From Agromyces soli (GTDB lineage Bacteria; Actinomycetota; Actinomycetes; Actinomycetales; Microbacteriaceae): a stretch of DNA of 64,000 bases. Below the pieces are notes generated by a model, which saw only the letters and a list, made by a program, of their open reading frames with translations, was not told the DNA's origin and did not search any database. Position 1 is the first letter of the stretch. Each line of letters opens with the position of its first letter. Both the position numbers and the translations under genes were made by a program. Where the stretch lies: assembly GCF_022811605.1 (NCBI RefSeq), contig NZ_CP094533.1, positions 3,100,001 through 3,164,000 on the forward strand, given 5' to 3'. Shown here piece by piece: positions 20,865-30,436 of this stretch.

Positions 20865-21224
20865 TCAGCCGGCAAGCGTGCGCTCCTCGAGGCCCCCGGC
20901 GAGGACGTGCGCGTGCACGTGGAACACGGTCTGGCCCGCGCCCGCGCCGGTGTTGAAAATCAGTCGGAACTGGCCGTCGGCCAGCTCGTCGGCGACGCCA
21001 CGGGCGACCTCGACGAGCTCCGCGAGGAGCCCGGGGTCGCCGGCGGCGAGCTCGACGACGTCGCGGTAGCGCCCCTGCTTCGGGGTGACGACGACGTGGA
21101 CGGGCGCCTGCGGCGCGATGTCCCGGAACGCGATGACCCGTTCGGTCTCGGCGACGATCGTCGCGGGGATCTCACGCGCGGCGATGCGCTCGAAGACGGT
21201 GGGGTCGGCGGCCTGGGCGGTCAT
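20865..21224 (-). CDS. HIT family nucleotide-binding protein
   Basis: A 119-residue histidine-triad protein with HVHAHV at 102-107, the catalytic His-x-His-x-His motif, and the upstream APVHVVVTPK strand. HIT hydrolases cleave adenosine phosphoramidates or related nucleotides; the natural substrate is usually unknown. It sits 24 bases after rsmE and 4 bases before phoH in the same transcription unit. Confidence 0.93.
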   Translation of the reverse strand: MTAQAADPTVFERIAAREIPATIVAETERVIAFRDIAPQAPVHVVVTPKQGRYRDVVELAAGDPGLLAELVEVARGVADELADGQFRLIFNTGAGAGQTVFHVHAHVLAGGLEERTLAG

Positions 21225-21248
21225 GGGTCCATCGTAGCGACGGATGCC

Positions 21249-21983
21249 TCACCACCGCCCGAGCCGGGCGCTGAGCAGCGCGATCGCGGCGGGCCCGGCG
21301 GTCGAGGTACGCAGCACGGTCGGGCCGAGGCGGACGGGCTCGGCGCCGGCCGCCGCCAGCCGGGCCAGCTCCTCGGGGGCGACGCCGCCCTCGGGTCCGA
21401 CGAGCAGGGCGAGCGGCCGCTCGTCGAGCTCGAGCTGCGCGAGGCCGTGCTCGGCGGTCGGCTCGAGCACGAGCAGTCGGGCGCCGGCGAGCAGTTCCGG
21501 CAGCCGGGCCGTCGGCGTCGCCGCCGTGACCTCCGGCACCCAGGCGCGGATCGACTGCTTGCTCGCCTCGCGGGCGATCGTCGCCCAGCGCTGCCGCCCC
21601 TTCTCGGCCTTCGCACCCTCCCAGCGCGAGACGGAGCGGGCCGCGGCCCACGGCACGATGCGGTCGACCCCGAGCTCGGTGGCGGCCTGGACGGCGAGCT
21701 CGTCGCGATCGCCTTTGGCGAGGGCCTGCACGAGCACGAGCGCGGGCGCGGCCGGCTGCTCGCGGCGGACCTCGTCGACCTCGATCACGAGCTCGCCCTG
21801 GCCGCTCTCGAGCACCGGGCCGGACACGACCGTGCCACGCCCGTCGCCGATCGCGATCCGCTCGCCGAGGCGCACCCTGGCGACCTGGACGGCGTGGCGC
21901 GCCTCCTGACCGCCGAGCCGCACGATGTCGCCGGCGGCGACCGCCGCCAGTTCCGCGCCTTCGTCGAGGTAGAGGCTCGCCAT
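21249..21983 (-). CDS. rsmE: 16S rRNA (uracil1498-N3)-methyltransferase
   Basis: A 244-residue SPOUT methyltransferase that methylates U1498 of 16S rRNA. The N-terminal PUA-like domain includes RLGGQEARHAVQVARVRLGE; the C-terminal knot has LLVGPEGGVAPEE and VRLGPTVLRTSTAGPAAI, which form the SAM pocket. Its ATG is one base after the dnaJ stop, so it is translationally linked to the heat-shock operon. Confidence 0.95.
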   Translation of the reverse strand: MASLYLDEGAELAAVAAGDIVRLGGQEARHAVQVARVRLGERIAIGDGRGTVVSGPVLESGQGELVIEVDEVRREQPAAPALVLVQALAKGDRDELAVQAATELGVDRIVPWAAARSVSRWEGAKAEKGRQRWATIAREASKQSIRAWVPEVTAATPTARLPELLAGARLLVLEPTAEHGLAQLELDERPLALLVGPEGGVAPEELARLAAAGAEPVRLGPTVLRTSTAGPAAIALLSARLGRW

Positions 21984-21984
21984 C

Positions 21985-23085
21985 TCAGCCCAGGAACCGG
22001 TCGCGGAGCTTCGCGAAGAGCCCCTGCTGGAAGTGCGCGAGCTCGGGCGCCTTCTGCTTGCGCGCGGCGGCGAGCTTCTCGACGAGTTCGCGCTCCTTGC
22101 CGGAGAGCTTCGTCGGGGTGAGCACGTGCACGCCGATCCGGAGGTCGCCTCGACCGTTGCCCCGGAGCCGCGTGACGCCGCGGTCCTTGACGGTCAGCAC
22201 CTCGCCCGACTGCAGTCCCGGCTTCAGCTCGAGCTCGACGTCGCCGTCGAGGGCGTGCACCGTGGTGCTGGTGCCGAGCACGGCATCGGTCATCGCGACC
22301 TCGAGCGTGCAGAGCAGGTCATCGCCGTCGCGGCTGAAGACCTCGTGCGTCTTCACCTTCATCTCGAGATAGAGGTCGCCGTTCGGGCCGCCCGCGGGAC
22401 CGGCCTCGCCGGACCCCGGCATCTGCAGCCGGAGGCCCGTGTCGACGCCGGCGGGGATGTCGACCGGCACGGTGCGACGAGCGCGGACCCGACCCTGCCC
22501 CTGGCAGGTGACGCACGGCGTGGCGATGATCGTGCCGTAGCCGCGGCAGGAGCCGCAGGGGCTCGCCGTGACGACGTTGCCGAGCAGCGAGCGCACGGTG
22601 CGCTGGATCTGCCCGGTGCCGTGGCAGATGTCGCAGGTGACGGGCGAGGTGCCGGGGGCGCAGCAGCTGCCGTGGCACGTCTCGCAGACGACCGCCGTGT
22701 CGACCTCGAGCTCGCGGTGGGTGCCGAAGATGACCTCCTCGAGGCCGAGCTCGACGCGGATGAGCGCATCCTGCCCGCGTTCGCGCCGCGAGCGGGGGCC
22801 TCGGCTCTGCTGGCCGCCGCCGAAGAAGGTCTCGAAGATGTCGCCGAAGCCCCCGAAGCCGGCCTGGCCGCCGAAGCCGCCCTGCCCGCCGAGGTCGTAC
22901 TGCTGGCGCTGCTTCGGGTCGGAGAGCACGTCGTAGGCGTGCGTCACCTCCTTGAAGCGCTCGGACGCCTCGGCGCCCGGGTTGACGTCGGGGTGCAGCT
23001 CGCGGGCGAGCCGGCGGTAGGCCTTCTTGATCTCGTCAGGGGTGGCGTCGCGGGAGACGCCGAGGACCTCGTAGTGGTCTGCCAC
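21985..23085 (-). CDS. dnaJ: Chaperone protein DnaJ
   Basis: A 366-residue class A J-protein, co-chaperone of DnaK. The J domain has HPD at 31-33, followed by a Gly/Phe-rich region and four cysteine repeats: CETCHGSC (degenerate last position), [16 protein letters not shown] and CVTCQGQG. The substrate-binding C-terminal domains follow. GTG at 23085 gives the canonical ADHYEVLGV start; an upstream open frame is an artefact running out of frame through hrcA. It is not adjacent to dnaK here, so this is the HrcA-linked DnaJ of actinobacteria, controlled with hrcA by CIRCE. Confidence 0.96.
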   Translation of the reverse strand: MADHYEVLGVSRDATPDEIKKAYRRLARELHPDVNPGAEASERFKEVTHAYDVLSDPKQRQQYDLGGQGGFGGQAGFGGFGDIFETFFGGGQQSRGPRSRRERGQDALIRVELGLEEVIFGTHRELEVDTAVVCETCHGSCCAPGTSPVTCDICHGTGQIQRTVRSLLGNVVTASPCGSCRGYGTIIATPCVTCQGQGRVRARRTVPVDIPAGVDTGLRLQMPGSGEAGPAGGPNGDLYLEMKVKTHEVFSRDGDDLLCTLEVAMTDAVLGTSTTVHALDGDVELELKPGLQSGEVLTVKDRGVTRLRGNGRGDLRIGVHVLTPTKLSGKERELVEKLAAARKQKAPELAHFQQGLFAKLRDRFLG

Positions 23086-23141
23086 GGAGGGCGGTTCCTT
23101 TCGATGGGTGCCGGGTGCGGCTGGTCGATGACGGCTGCTGG

Positions 23142-24164
23142 TCAGTGCTCGCCGAGCGTGCGGGAGAGATAGCGCGCGACCGCGCGGACCGCCGCCATGC
23201 TCGTGGTGTAGTCCATGCGGGTCGGCCCGACGACGCCGAGCCGTGAGACGTCGCGGCCGGCCACCGCGAACGAGCTCGCGATGACCGAGGTCTCGGCGAG
23301 GCCGAACGGGGCGTTCTCGCGGCCGATGCTGACGGCGACGCCGTGCTGATCGGAGGCCATCTCGCCGAAGAGCTTCAGCAGCACGACCTGTTCTTCGATG
23401 GCCTCGATCACGCCGAGGATGGAGCCCGCGAAGTCCTGTTCGGTGCGCACCAGGTTCGCGGCGCCGGCGACCACGAGGCGGTCGCCGCGCTGGACGCGGG
23501 CCTGCTCGGCGAGGGTGGTCGCGAGCGTGTGCAGCACCTGCGCGTGCCGCGGGTCGACCGCGGGCACCTCGCCCGAGAGCGCCTGCGCGGCCTCGGCGAG
23601 GGTCCGCCCGGCGGCGAGCTCGTTGAAGCGGGCCCGGAGCGAGGCGAGCGTCTGCTCGTCGACCGGCGAGCCGAGCTCGGCGACGCGCTGCTCGACCTGA
23701 CCGGAATCGGTGATGAGGATGCAGAGCACTCGATCGGGCGCGAGCGCCACGAGTTCGACGTGGCGCACGCGCGAGCTCGCGAAGCTCGGGTACTGCACGA
23801 CGGCGAGCTGATTGGTGAGCTGCGCGATCAGCCGCACGGTGCGCGCCAGCAGCTCGTCGAGGTCGCTCGACTCGCCGAGGAAGGTCTCGATCGCGTGCCG
23901 CTGCGCCTGGCTGAGCGGCCGCAGCTCGCTCAGCTGGTCGACGAAGACGCGGTACCCCTTGTCGGTGGGGATGCGCCCCGACGAGGTGTGCGGCGCCGCG
24001 ATCAGCTCCTCCTCCTCGAGCAGGGCCATGTCGTTGCGGATCGTCGCGGCCGAGACGCCGAAGGCGTGCCGCTCGACGATCGTCTTCGAGCCGACCGGCT
24101 CGCGGGAGGCGACGTAGTCCTGCACGATCGCGCGGAGCACGGCCAGCCCTCGATCGGAGACCAT
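23142..24164 (-). CDS. hrcA: Heat-inducible transcription repressor HrcA
   Basis: A 340-residue repressor that binds CIRCE operators and is released when chaperones are titrated. The N-terminal winged helix (about 5-75) contains [18 protein letters not shown] and [11 protein letters not shown], both family hallmarks. The C-terminal domain ends [13 protein letters not shown] at 24164 has GGAGG upstream. The CIRCE box lies 19-45 bases upstream, so the hrcA-dnaJ operon is autorepressed. Confidence 0.97.
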   Translation of the reverse strand: MVSDRGLAVLRAIVQDYVASREPVGSKTIVERHAFGVSAATIRNDMALLEEEELIAAPHTSSGRIPTDKGYRVFVDQLSELRPLSQAQRHAIETFLGESSDLDELLARTVRLIAQLTNQLAVVQYPSFASSRVRHVELVALAPDRVLCILITDSGQVEQRVAELGSPVDEQTLASLRARFNELAAGRTLAEAAQALSGEVPAVDPRHAQVLHTLATTLAEQARVQRGDRLVVAGAANLVRTEQDFAGSILGVIEAIEEQVVLLKLFGEMASDQHGVAVSIGRENAPFGLAETSVIASSFAVAGRDVSRLGVVGPTRMDYTTSMAAVRAVARYLSRTLGEH

Positions 24165-24182
24165 CGCCCCACCTCCCGTCCG

Positions 24183-24209
24183 TTGGCACTCGTCTTCTTC
24201 GAGTGCCAA
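24183..24209. promoter_or_regulatory. CIRCE operator
   Basis: TTGGCACTC-N9-GAGTGCCAA is a perfect match to the consensus inverted repeat bound by HrcA. It lies directly upstream of hrcA. Confidence 0.97.
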
Positions 24210-24238
24210 TCCTATCGCGACATCCTGCGCCGCGGGCG

Positions 24239-24267
24239 TTGCGACGCCCCACGGGCGGCGCTACGGT
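24239..24267 (+). promoter_or_regulatory. Sigma-70-type promoter for the first DUF4870 gene
   Basis: TTGCGA (24239-24244), a 17-base spacer and TACGGT (24262-24267) are correctly arranged about 77 bases before the DUF4870 start at 24345. CIRCE lies just upstream, so heat-linked effects on this divergent promoter are possible. Confidence 0.45.
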
Positions 24268-24344
24268 GATCCCGAGTCCGCGAGCCGTCCCCCGAACGGG
24301 TCAGCACGAGCCGCGGCCGATCCCCAGCCCCGAAAGGCATCGCC

Positions 24345-24752
24345 ATGACCGACCCCAACGCACAGACGCCCGACCCGAACGTGCCGCCCCAGCAGCCCGT
24401 GCCCCCGCAGCCGGCCGCCGCAGCCGGGCCGCTCCCCCAGGACCAGGACATCCAGTGGGCCTCCTTCGCCCACCTGGGCGGCATCCTCGGCTTCCTGCCC
24501 TCGCTCATCATCTGGCTCGTCTTCAAGGACCGCGGCCAGTTCACCAACGTCGAGGCGAAGGAGGCCCTGAACTTCCAGATCACGATGCTCATCGGCTACG
24601 TCATCGGCGCCGTGCTCTCGATCATCCTCATCGGCGGCCTCATCTCGCTCGCCGTCTGGGTGATCTCGATCGTGTTCTCGATCATCGCGTTCCTGCGCGT
24701 CAAGGACGGGCAGCACTACCGCTACCCCTTCGCGCTCCGACTCATCAAGTAG
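24345..24752 (+). CDS. DUF4870 domain membrane protein (first copy)
   Basis: A 135-residue protein. A Pro/Gln-rich cytoplasmic N-terminus (about 40 residues) precedes three hydrophobic segments, with the family pattern WASFAHLGGILGFLPSLI ... EAKEALNFQITMLI. The function of DUF4870 proteins is unknown. A paralogue follows at 24889. A strong intrinsic terminator (24789-24829) separates the two, so they are likely independent transcripts. Confidence 0.85.
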   Translation: MTDPNAQTPDPNVPPQQPVPPQPAAAAGPLPQDQDIQWASFAHLGGILGFLPSLIIWLVFKDRGQFTNVEAKEALNFQITMLIGYVIGAVLSIILIGGLISLAVWVISIVFSIIAFLRVKDGQHYRYPFALRLIK

Positions 24753-24788
24753 TCGACTCCGGCCGCCCCGCGGTCGCAGCGGCACCGG

Positions 24789-24829
24789 CGGCGCGCCGGA
24801 CGGGCCCTTCCGTCCGGCGCGCCGTTTCT
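24789..24829 (+). terminator. Intrinsic terminator after the first DUF4870 gene
   Basis: A 15-bp perfect GC stem (24789-24803 with 24810-24824) has a six-base loop and is followed by TTTCT. This is the clearest intrinsic terminator in the window. Confidence 0.85.
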
Positions 24830-24888
24830 GCCACCATGGAGGCGTCCGACCATCCCACCGCGCAGGCGGTGCAGCCAGGAGGCCTTCC

Positions 24889-25308
24889 ATGACCGACGTG
24901 CCCACCCCACCGACCCCGCCGACGCCGCCGCCTCCCGGCCCGCCGGCCCCGCCGCCCGGCAATCCCTACCAGCAGACGCAGCCGCTGAATCCGGCCGACG
25001 AGAAGCTCTGGGCGACGCTCGTGCACATCGGCGGCATCTTCTTCAGCTTCATCCCGGCGCTGCTCGGCTACCTGCTGCTGAAGGACAAGGGCCCGTTCGT
25101 GCGCGCGCACACCGCGACGGCGCTGAACTTCCAGCTCACCATGCTCATCGCGAGCGTCGTCGGCGGCATCCTGACCATCGTCATCATCGGCATCTTCATC
25201 CTCGCCGCGGTCGGCGTGCTGGTCATCGTGTTCAGCATCATCGCCGCCATCAAGGCGAACCAGGGCCAGCCCTACACCTACCCGATGTCGATCAAGTTCG
25301 TCAGCTGA
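24889..25308 (+). CDS. DUF4870 domain membrane protein (second copy)
   Basis: A 139-residue paralogue of the preceding gene, with a longer Pro-rich N-terminus, then LWATLVHIGGIFFSFIPALLGYLLL and a central TALNFQLTMLIASV motif, and three membrane segments in all. AGGAGG lies close upstream of the ATG. The pair appears to have arisen by duplication. The function is unknown. Confidence 0.85.
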   Translation: MTDVPTPPTPPTPPPPGPPAPPPGNPYQQTQPLNPADEKLWATLVHIGGIFFSFIPALLGYLLLKDKGPFVRAHTATALNFQLTMLIASVVGGILTIVIIGIFILAAVGVLVIVFSIIAAIKANQGQPYTYPMSIKFVS

Positions 25309-25322
25309 TCGAGCATCCTCGG

Positions 25323-25353
25323 ATCGCCCGTCTCCCCCGCGGAGGCGGGCGAT
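25323..25353. terminator. Bidirectional terminator between DUF4870 and hemW
   Basis: A 13-bp stem with one G-T pair (25323-25335 with 25341-25353) and a five-base loop lies between convergent stops. T-rich bases are limited, so efficiency on each strand is uncertain. Confidence 0.6.
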
Positions 25354-25384
25354 TCGACGTTCCGGCCCGAGCAGCGCCCCGGAC

Positions 25385-26608
25385 TCAGGCGAGCAGCCGC
25401 CGGACGACCGCGTCCGCGAGCAGCCGACCGCGGCGGGTGAGGGTCAGCCGGCCGGCGAGCGCCGCGCGCGGCTCGACGAGCTCCTCGGCGATGAGACCGG
25501 CGATCGCCGCGCGCCCCGGTTCGGGGAGCGAGGCGATCTCGAGCCCCTCGCGGATCCGGATGCCGAGCAGCACCCGCTCGGTCTCCCGGGCCGCGGCGTC
25601 GAGCGTCTCCCGGCCGACTGCCGGGGAGACGCCGGCGGCGATGCGGTCGGCGTAGGCGGCCGGGTGCTTCGCGTTCCACCAGCGCACGCCGCCGACGTGG
25701 CTGTGCGCGCCGGGTCCGACGCCCCACCAGTCGTCGCCGCGCCAGTAGCCGAGGTTGTGCCGCGAGCGGTGCTCGTCGCCGCGCGCCCAGTTGCTGACCT
25801 CGTACCAGGCGAATCCCGCCTCGGCGAGCAGCTCGTCGGCGAGTTCGTACATGTCGGCCGCGAGGTCGTCGTCGGGCGCGGCGAGCTCACCGCGGCGCAC
25901 CTGGCGGGCGAGCTTCGTGCCGTCCTCCACGATGAGCGAATAGGCGCTCAGATGATCGGGGGCGGCGACGATCGCCGCCTCGAGGCTCGTGCGCCAGTCC
26001 GCGAGCCGCTCCCCCGGCGTCGAGTAGATCAGATCGAGGCTCACGTCGAGCCCCGCTTCGCGCGCCCAGGCGACGACGAGCGGCACCCGCTCGGGGTCGT
26101 GCGTACGGTCGAGCGTCGCGAGCACGCTCGGCACCGCCGACTGCATGCCGAACGACACTCGGGTGAAGCCGCCGTCGCGCAGCTCGGCGAGGTACGCGGC
26201 GTCCACCGAGTCCGGGTTCGCCTCCGTCGTCACCTCGGCGCCGGGCCGGATGCCGAACTCGCGGCGGGCGGCCGCGAGCATCTCGACGAGCTGAGCGGCG
26301 GGCAGCAGCGTCGGGGTGCCGCCGCCGAAGAACACGGTGCCGAGCTCGCGCGGGGGCAGACCGGATGCCTCGAGCGCCGCCGCGCCGAAGCGCAGCTCGC
26401 CGATCGCCTGCGCTGCGTAGTCGGCCTGGGTGGCGCCGCGCAGCTCGGTCGCCGTATACGTGTTGAAGTCGCAGTACCCGCAGCGCACGCGGCAGAACGG
26501 CACGTGCACGTAGAGCCCGAGCGCGCGCTCGGCGGCGCCGTCGACGGCCTGCGCGGGCAGCAGCCCGTCCGCCGGCGCAGGATCGCCGATCGGAAGCGGT
26601 CCGGCCAC
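25385..26608 (-). CDS. hemW: Radical SAM heme chaperone HemW
   Basis: A 407-residue HemN-like radical SAM protein. The cluster motif CRVRCGYC gives CX3CX2C at Cys39, Cys43 and Cys46; GGGTPTLL and the ANPDS motif follow, and a C-terminal HemN domain is present. HemW proteins insert heme into target enzymes and lack coproporphyrinogen oxidase activity; older annotation as HemN is common. The start is GTG at 26608. It lies 3 bases after the DUF1990 gene, downstream of lepA, a typical arrangement. Confidence 0.92.
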   Translation of the reverse strand: MAGPLPIGDPAPADGLLPAQAVDGAAERALGLYVHVPFCRVRCGYCDFNTYTATELRGATQADYAAQAIGELRFGAAALEASGLPPRELGTVFFGGGTPTLLPAAQLVEMLAAARREFGIRPGAEVTTEANPDSVDAAYLAELRDGGFTRVSFGMQSAVPSVLATLDRTHDPERVPLVVAWAREAGLDVSLDLIYSTPGERLADWRTSLEAAIVAAPDHLSAYSLIVEDGTKLARQVRRGELAAPDDDLAADMYELADELLAEAGFAWYEVSNWARGDEHRSRHNLGYWRGDDWWGVGPGAHSHVGGVRWWNAKHPAAYADRIAAGVSPAVGRETLDAAARETERVLLGIRIREGLEIASLPEPGRAAIAGLIAEELVEPRAALAGRLTLTRRGRLLADAVVRRLLA

Positions 26609-26611
26609 GGC

Positions 26612-27256
26612 TCAGACGAACGCGGGGTGCAGCGCGCGCAGCTCCCGCTGGGTGAGCTCGCGGCGGCGGCGGCGCACGGCCGGGGCGACGACGGCGCGCG
26701 CACCGCCCGCCGTCTGCAGCACCGAGCGGATCGTCAGCCAGACGCTGTCGTCCTCGCGGCGTTCGAGCACGAACGACTCCTCGCCGCTCTCCTCCCCGTC
26801 GGCGGTGGTGCCGTAGGCGAAGCCGATGCGGTCCGGCTCGTCGATGACGTAGACGACGAGGACGTGCGTGTCGTGATGCCCGAAGCGGCGCTGCGAGCGG
26901 AGCGTCGCCGTCATCCCTGCGGCGAGGTACGGCGTGCCGTCGGCGGCGAAGCGCTGCTCGGTGTGCGGCTGGGCGCCGGCGGCGGGCGCGCCCTCGACGT
27001 CGTAGGCGATGCCCGTGTACTGCGTGCCGGTGCCGGCCGTTACGTCGAGCACCTCGAACCCGGCGCCGCGCTGGACGCCCCAGGTCATCAGTTCTTCCGC
27101 GGCCTTGTCGAAGCGCTCACGCCCCGAGCCGATCTTCACGCTGTCCTCCGCCGGGCGGTAGCCCTCCGGCGGGTAGCGGAGGAGATCGGGGGCCTGCGTG
27201 GCCCCGATCGCCCCGTACGTCACCGACTGGTCGGTGAACGAGCTCCGTCGCTTCAT
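26612..27256 (-). CDS. DUF1990 family protein
   Basis: A 214-residue soluble protein resembling the DUF1990 family: it has an early YPPEGYRP region, then FDKAAEELMTWGVQRGAGFEV and a central VVYVIDEPDRIGFAYGT stretch. DUF1990 proteins are uncharacterised and have a compact beta-rich fold. It sits 10 bases after lepA and 3 bases before hemW on the same strand. The function is unknown. Confidence 0.82.
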   Translation of the reverse strand: MKRRSSFTDQSVTYGAIGATQAPDLLRYPPEGYRPAEDSVKIGSGRERFDKAAEELMTWGVQRGAGFEVLDVTAGTGTQYTGIAYDVEGAPAAGAQPHTEQRFAADGTPYLAAGMTATLRSQRRFGHHDTHVLVVYVIDEPDRIGFAYGTTADGEESGEESFVLERREDDSVWLTIRSVLQTAGGARAVVAPAVRRRRRELTQRELRALHPAFV

Positions 27257-27266
27257 GACGCGCTCC

Positions 27267-29141
27267 CTACTTCTTCTTGGAGTCCTTGGACTCGGTGTCG
27301 CCCGAGAGCGCGGCGATGAACGCCTCCTGAGGGACCTCGACGCGGCCGACCATCTTCATGCGCTTCTTGCCCTCCTTCTGCTTCTCGAGGAGCTTGCGCT
27401 TGCGGCTGATGTCGCCGCCGTAGCACTTCGCCAGCACGTCCTTGCGCATGGCCCGGATGGACTCGCGCGCGATGATCCGGGCCCCGATCGCCGCCTGGAT
27501 CGGCACCTCGAACTGCTGGCGCGGAATGAGCTCGCGAAGCCGGCCGGTCATCAGCACGCCGTACGCGTACGCCTTGTCGCGGTGCACGATCGCGCTGAAC
27601 GCGTCGACCTGCTCGCCCTGCAGCAGGATGTCGACCTTCACCAGGTCGGCGGCCTGATCGCCGGAGGGCTCGTAGTCGAGCGAGGCGTAGCCGGCGGTCT
27701 TCGACTTCAGGTGGTCGAAGAAGTCGAAGACGATCTCGCCGAGCGGCATGTCGTAGCGGATCTCGACGCGGTCCTCGCCGAGGTACTCCATGCCGAGCAG
27801 GGTGCCGCGACGCGACTGGCAGAGCTCCATGATCGTGCCGACGTAGTCCTTCGGCGCGAGGATCGCGGCCTTCACCATCGGCTCGCGGACCTCGGCGATC
27901 TTCGCCCCGGTCGGGAACTCGCTCGGGTTCGTGACGGTGACGGTCTTCTTGTCCTCCGTGGTGACCTCGTAGACCACCGAGGGCGCGGTCGCGATGATGT
28001 CGAGACCGAACTCGCGGCGGAGCCGCTCGGTGACGATTTCGAGGTGCAGGAGCCCCAGGAAGCCGGCGCGGAAGCCGAAGCCGAGGGCGACCGAGGTCTC
28101 GGGCTCGTAGACGAGCGCGGCATCCGAGAGCTTCAGCTTGTCGAGGGCCTCGCGCAGCTCGGGGTAGTCGCTGCCGTCGATCGGGTACAGGCCCGAGAAC
28201 ACCATCGGCAGCGGCTCGGTGTAGCCGTCGAGCGCATCGGCCGCGGGCTTCACCGCGGTCGTGACCGTGTCGCCCACCTTGGACTGGCGGACGTCCTTCA
28301 CGCCGGTGATCAAGTAGCCGACCTCGCCGACGCCGAGGCCCTTGCTGGGGGTGGGCTCGGGCGCGCTCACGCCGATCTCGAGGATCTCGTGCGTCGCCTT
28401 CGTCGACATCATCTGGATGCGCTCGCGCGGATTCAGCTGCCCGTCGACCATTCGCACGTAGGTGACGACGCCGCGGTAGCTGTCGTAGACGGAGTCGAAG
28501 ATCATCGCGCGCGGCGGCGCGTCGGCGTCGCCGACCGGGGCGGGGATGCGCTGCACGACGCGGTCGAGGAGCGCTTCGACCCCGAGGCCCGTCTTGCCCG
28601 AGACCTTCATCACGTCGTCGGGCGAGCCGCCGATGAGGTCGGCGAGCTCGCGCGCGTACTTCTCCGGCTCCGCGGCGGGCAGGTCGATCTTGTTCAGCAC
28701 CGGGATGATCTCGAGGTCGTTCTCGAGCGCCAGGTACAGGTTCGCGAGGGTCTGCGCCTCGATGCCCTGCGCGGCGTCGACGAGCAGGATGGCCCCCTCG
28801 CAGGCCGCGAGGGAGCGGGAGACCTCGTAGCTGAAGTCGACGTGTCCGGGGGTGTCGATCATGTTGAGCGCGTACGCGACGTCGCGCCCGCTCTCGTCGG
28901 CGACGGCCCACGGCATGCGCACCGCCTGGCTCTTGATGGTGATGCCGCGCTCGCGCTCGATGTCCATGCGGTCGAGGTACTGGGCCCGCATGTCCCGGTC
29001 GGAGACGATCCCCGTGATCTGCAGCATGCGGTCGGCGAGGGTCGACTTGCCGTGGTCGATGTGCGCGATGATGCAGAAATTGCGGATCAGCGCAGGGTCG
29101 GTGGCAGCAGGCACCGGCGGGTTCACAGCTCTCGGAGACAT
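27267..29141 (-). CDS. lepA: Elongation factor 4 (LepA)
   Basis: A 624-residue translational GTPase associated with back-translocation and 30S assembly. G1 AHIDHGKST is at 26-34; [13 protein letters not shown] (G3) and NKID (G4) follow. The C-terminal LepA-specific domain ends with the basic [17 protein letters not shown] region. ATG at 29141 has GGGAG about 10 bases upstream. It leads the lepA-DUF1990-hemW unit and is divergent from a sensor kinase gene. Confidence 0.97.
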   Translation of the reverse strand: MSPRAVNPPVPAATDPALIRNFCIIAHIDHGKSTLADRMLQITGIVSDRDMRAQYLDRMDIERERGITIKSQAVRMPWAVADESGRDVAYALNMIDTPGHVDFSYEVSRSLAACEGAILLVDAAQGIEAQTLANLYLALENDLEIIPVLNKIDLPAAEPEKYARELADLIGGSPDDVMKVSGKTGLGVEALLDRVVQRIPAPVGDADAPPRAMIFDSVYDSYRGVVTYVRMVDGQLNPRERIQMMSTKATHEILEIGVSAPEPTPSKGLGVGEVGYLITGVKDVRQSKVGDTVTTAVKPAADALDGYTEPLPMVFSGLYPIDGSDYPELREALDKLKLSDAALVYEPETSVALGFGFRAGFLGLLHLEIVTERLRREFGLDIIATAPSVVYEVTTEDKKTVTVTNPSEFPTGAKIAEVREPMVKAAILAPKDYVGTIMELCQSRRGTLLGMEYLGEDRVEIRYDMPLGEIVFDFFDHLKSKTAGYASLDYEPSGDQAADLVKVDILLQGEQVDAFSAIVHRDKAYAYGVLMTGRLRELIPRQQFEVPIQAAIGARIIARESIRAMRKDVLAKCYGGDISRKRKLLEKQKEGKKRMKMVGRVEVPQEAFIAALSGDTESKDSKKK

Positions 29142-29221
29142 CGATCGATTCTCCCATGACTTCGGGTGCGACTTTCGACGGATGCCCCGGTCAGGCCCCC
29201 GGGGCTACGCTGAGGCCCATC

Positions 29222-30436
29222 ATGGCCGTGCTCGAAGCCCCCGTCGACGAGCGGGTGCAGCCCTCCGCGCTGCGCCCGGTCTTCATCGCGCTCCGCGCGG
29301 GACTCCACGTGCTCGTCGTCGGACTGGCGCTCTTCGTCGTCGTCCGGGCGCTCGTCGCAGACGACGGGCTGGAGGTGCCCGTCACGGTCCTCGCGATCGT
29401 GTTCCTCGCCTGGTACGGGGCGGGCGTCGCCGCCGCGCACCGGCACCTCCCGGTGTGGGCGCGCGTGCTCTGGCTCATCGGCCTGCTCGCGCTGTGGGCC
29501 GCGCTCAGCGTGCTCACGCCCGACGCGGCGTTCCTCGCGTTCCCGCTCTTCTTCCTCGAGCTGCACGTGCTCGCCGCCTCGATCGCCGTGCCGCTCGTGA
29601 TCGTCACGTTCGCGATCTCCGTCGCCAGTACGACGATGCACCTCGGCTTCGAGCCCGGCAGCATCCTCGGTCCGTTCATCAGCGCCGGCGTCGCGATCGT
29701 CATCGGACTCGGCTACCGGGCCATGGCGCAGGAGACGAGGGAGCGTCAGGCGCTCATCCTCGATCTCATGGCCACCCGTGAGGAGCTCGCCGCCGCCAGC
29801 CGGGAGGCCGGCACCAAGGCCGAGCGCGAGCGGCTCGCCCGCGAGATCCACGACACCGTCGCGCAGGGCCTGTCGAGCATCCAGATGCTGCTGCACGCGG
29901 CCGAGCGAGACGTGCAGGACGACCGCACCCGGGAGCGCCTCGAGCTCGCCCGCGAGACGGCGGCGGAGAACCTCCAGGAGACGCGGCGCTTCATCCGCGA
30001 GCTCACCCCGGCCCCGCTCGACGGCCGCGGGCTGCCCGCCGCGCTGCAGCGCCTCGTCGACTCGGCGAACGCGCAGGCCGAGCAATCGGGCGCGACGGTG
30101 CGCGCGAGCTTCTCGACGAGCGGGGAGCCGGCCCCGCTGCCCATGGCGGTCGAGGCGACGCTCCTCCGCATCGCCCAGGGCTCACTGGCGAACGTCGTCG
30201 GCCACGCCAGGGCGACGCACGCCGAGCTCACGCTGAGCTTCCTCGGCGACGAGGTCGCGCTCGACGTCGTCGACGACGGCGTCGGCTTCGACCCGCGAAA
30301 GGCCGAGGCGGGCGACGGATTCGGGCTGCCCGCCATCCGGCGCCGCGCGGAGCGGCTCGGCGGCACCGCCGACGTCGAGTCCGCACCCGGCGAGGGCACC
30401 GCGGTCGTCGTGCGCATCCCGGTGGTGCCGTCGTGA
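29222..30436 (+). CDS. Sensor histidine kinase, NarL-partner type (second system)
   Basis: A 404-residue kinase. Five to six hydrophobic helices fill residues 25-165, followed by a coiled linker and the HisKA_3 helix ERERLAREIHDTVAQGLSSIQ with His210, then a HATPase domain ending GFGLPAIRRRAERLGG. The input domain consists almost entirely of membrane helices. ATG at 29222 was chosen; an upstream in-frame ATG at 29156 lies in the lepA promoter region and adds residues without family character. It overlaps its response regulator (GTGA at 30433). Confidence 0.92.
   Translation: MAVLEAPVDERVQPSALRPVFIALRAGLHVLVVGLALFVVVRALVADDGLEVPVTVLAIVFLAWYGAGVAAAHRHLPVWARVLWLIGLLALWAALSVLTPDAAFLAFPLFFLELHVLAASIAVPLVIVTFAISVASTTMHLGFEPGSILGPFISAGVAIVIGLGYRAMAQETRERQALILDLMATREELAAASREAGTKAERERLAREIHDTVAQGLSSIQMLLHAAERDVQDDRTRERLELARETAAENLQETRRFIRELTPAPLDGRGLPAALQRLVDSANAQAEQSGATVRASFSTSGEPAPLPMAVEATLLRIAQGSLANVVGHARATHAELTLSFLGDEVALDVVDDGVGFDPRKAEAGDGFGLPAIRRRAERLGGTADVESAPGEGTAVVVRIPVVPS

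Noticed and set aside
21985-24252. An apparent 755-residue protein joining DnaJ to an upstream extension
   Set aside because: The extension runs through hrcA out of frame. DnaJ has a clear GTG start at 23085 and hrcA is intact.
29156-29221. Upstream ATG start for the second histidine kinase
   Set aside because: It lies inside the lepA promoter region and adds 22 residues without family character; ATG at 29222 is better placed.
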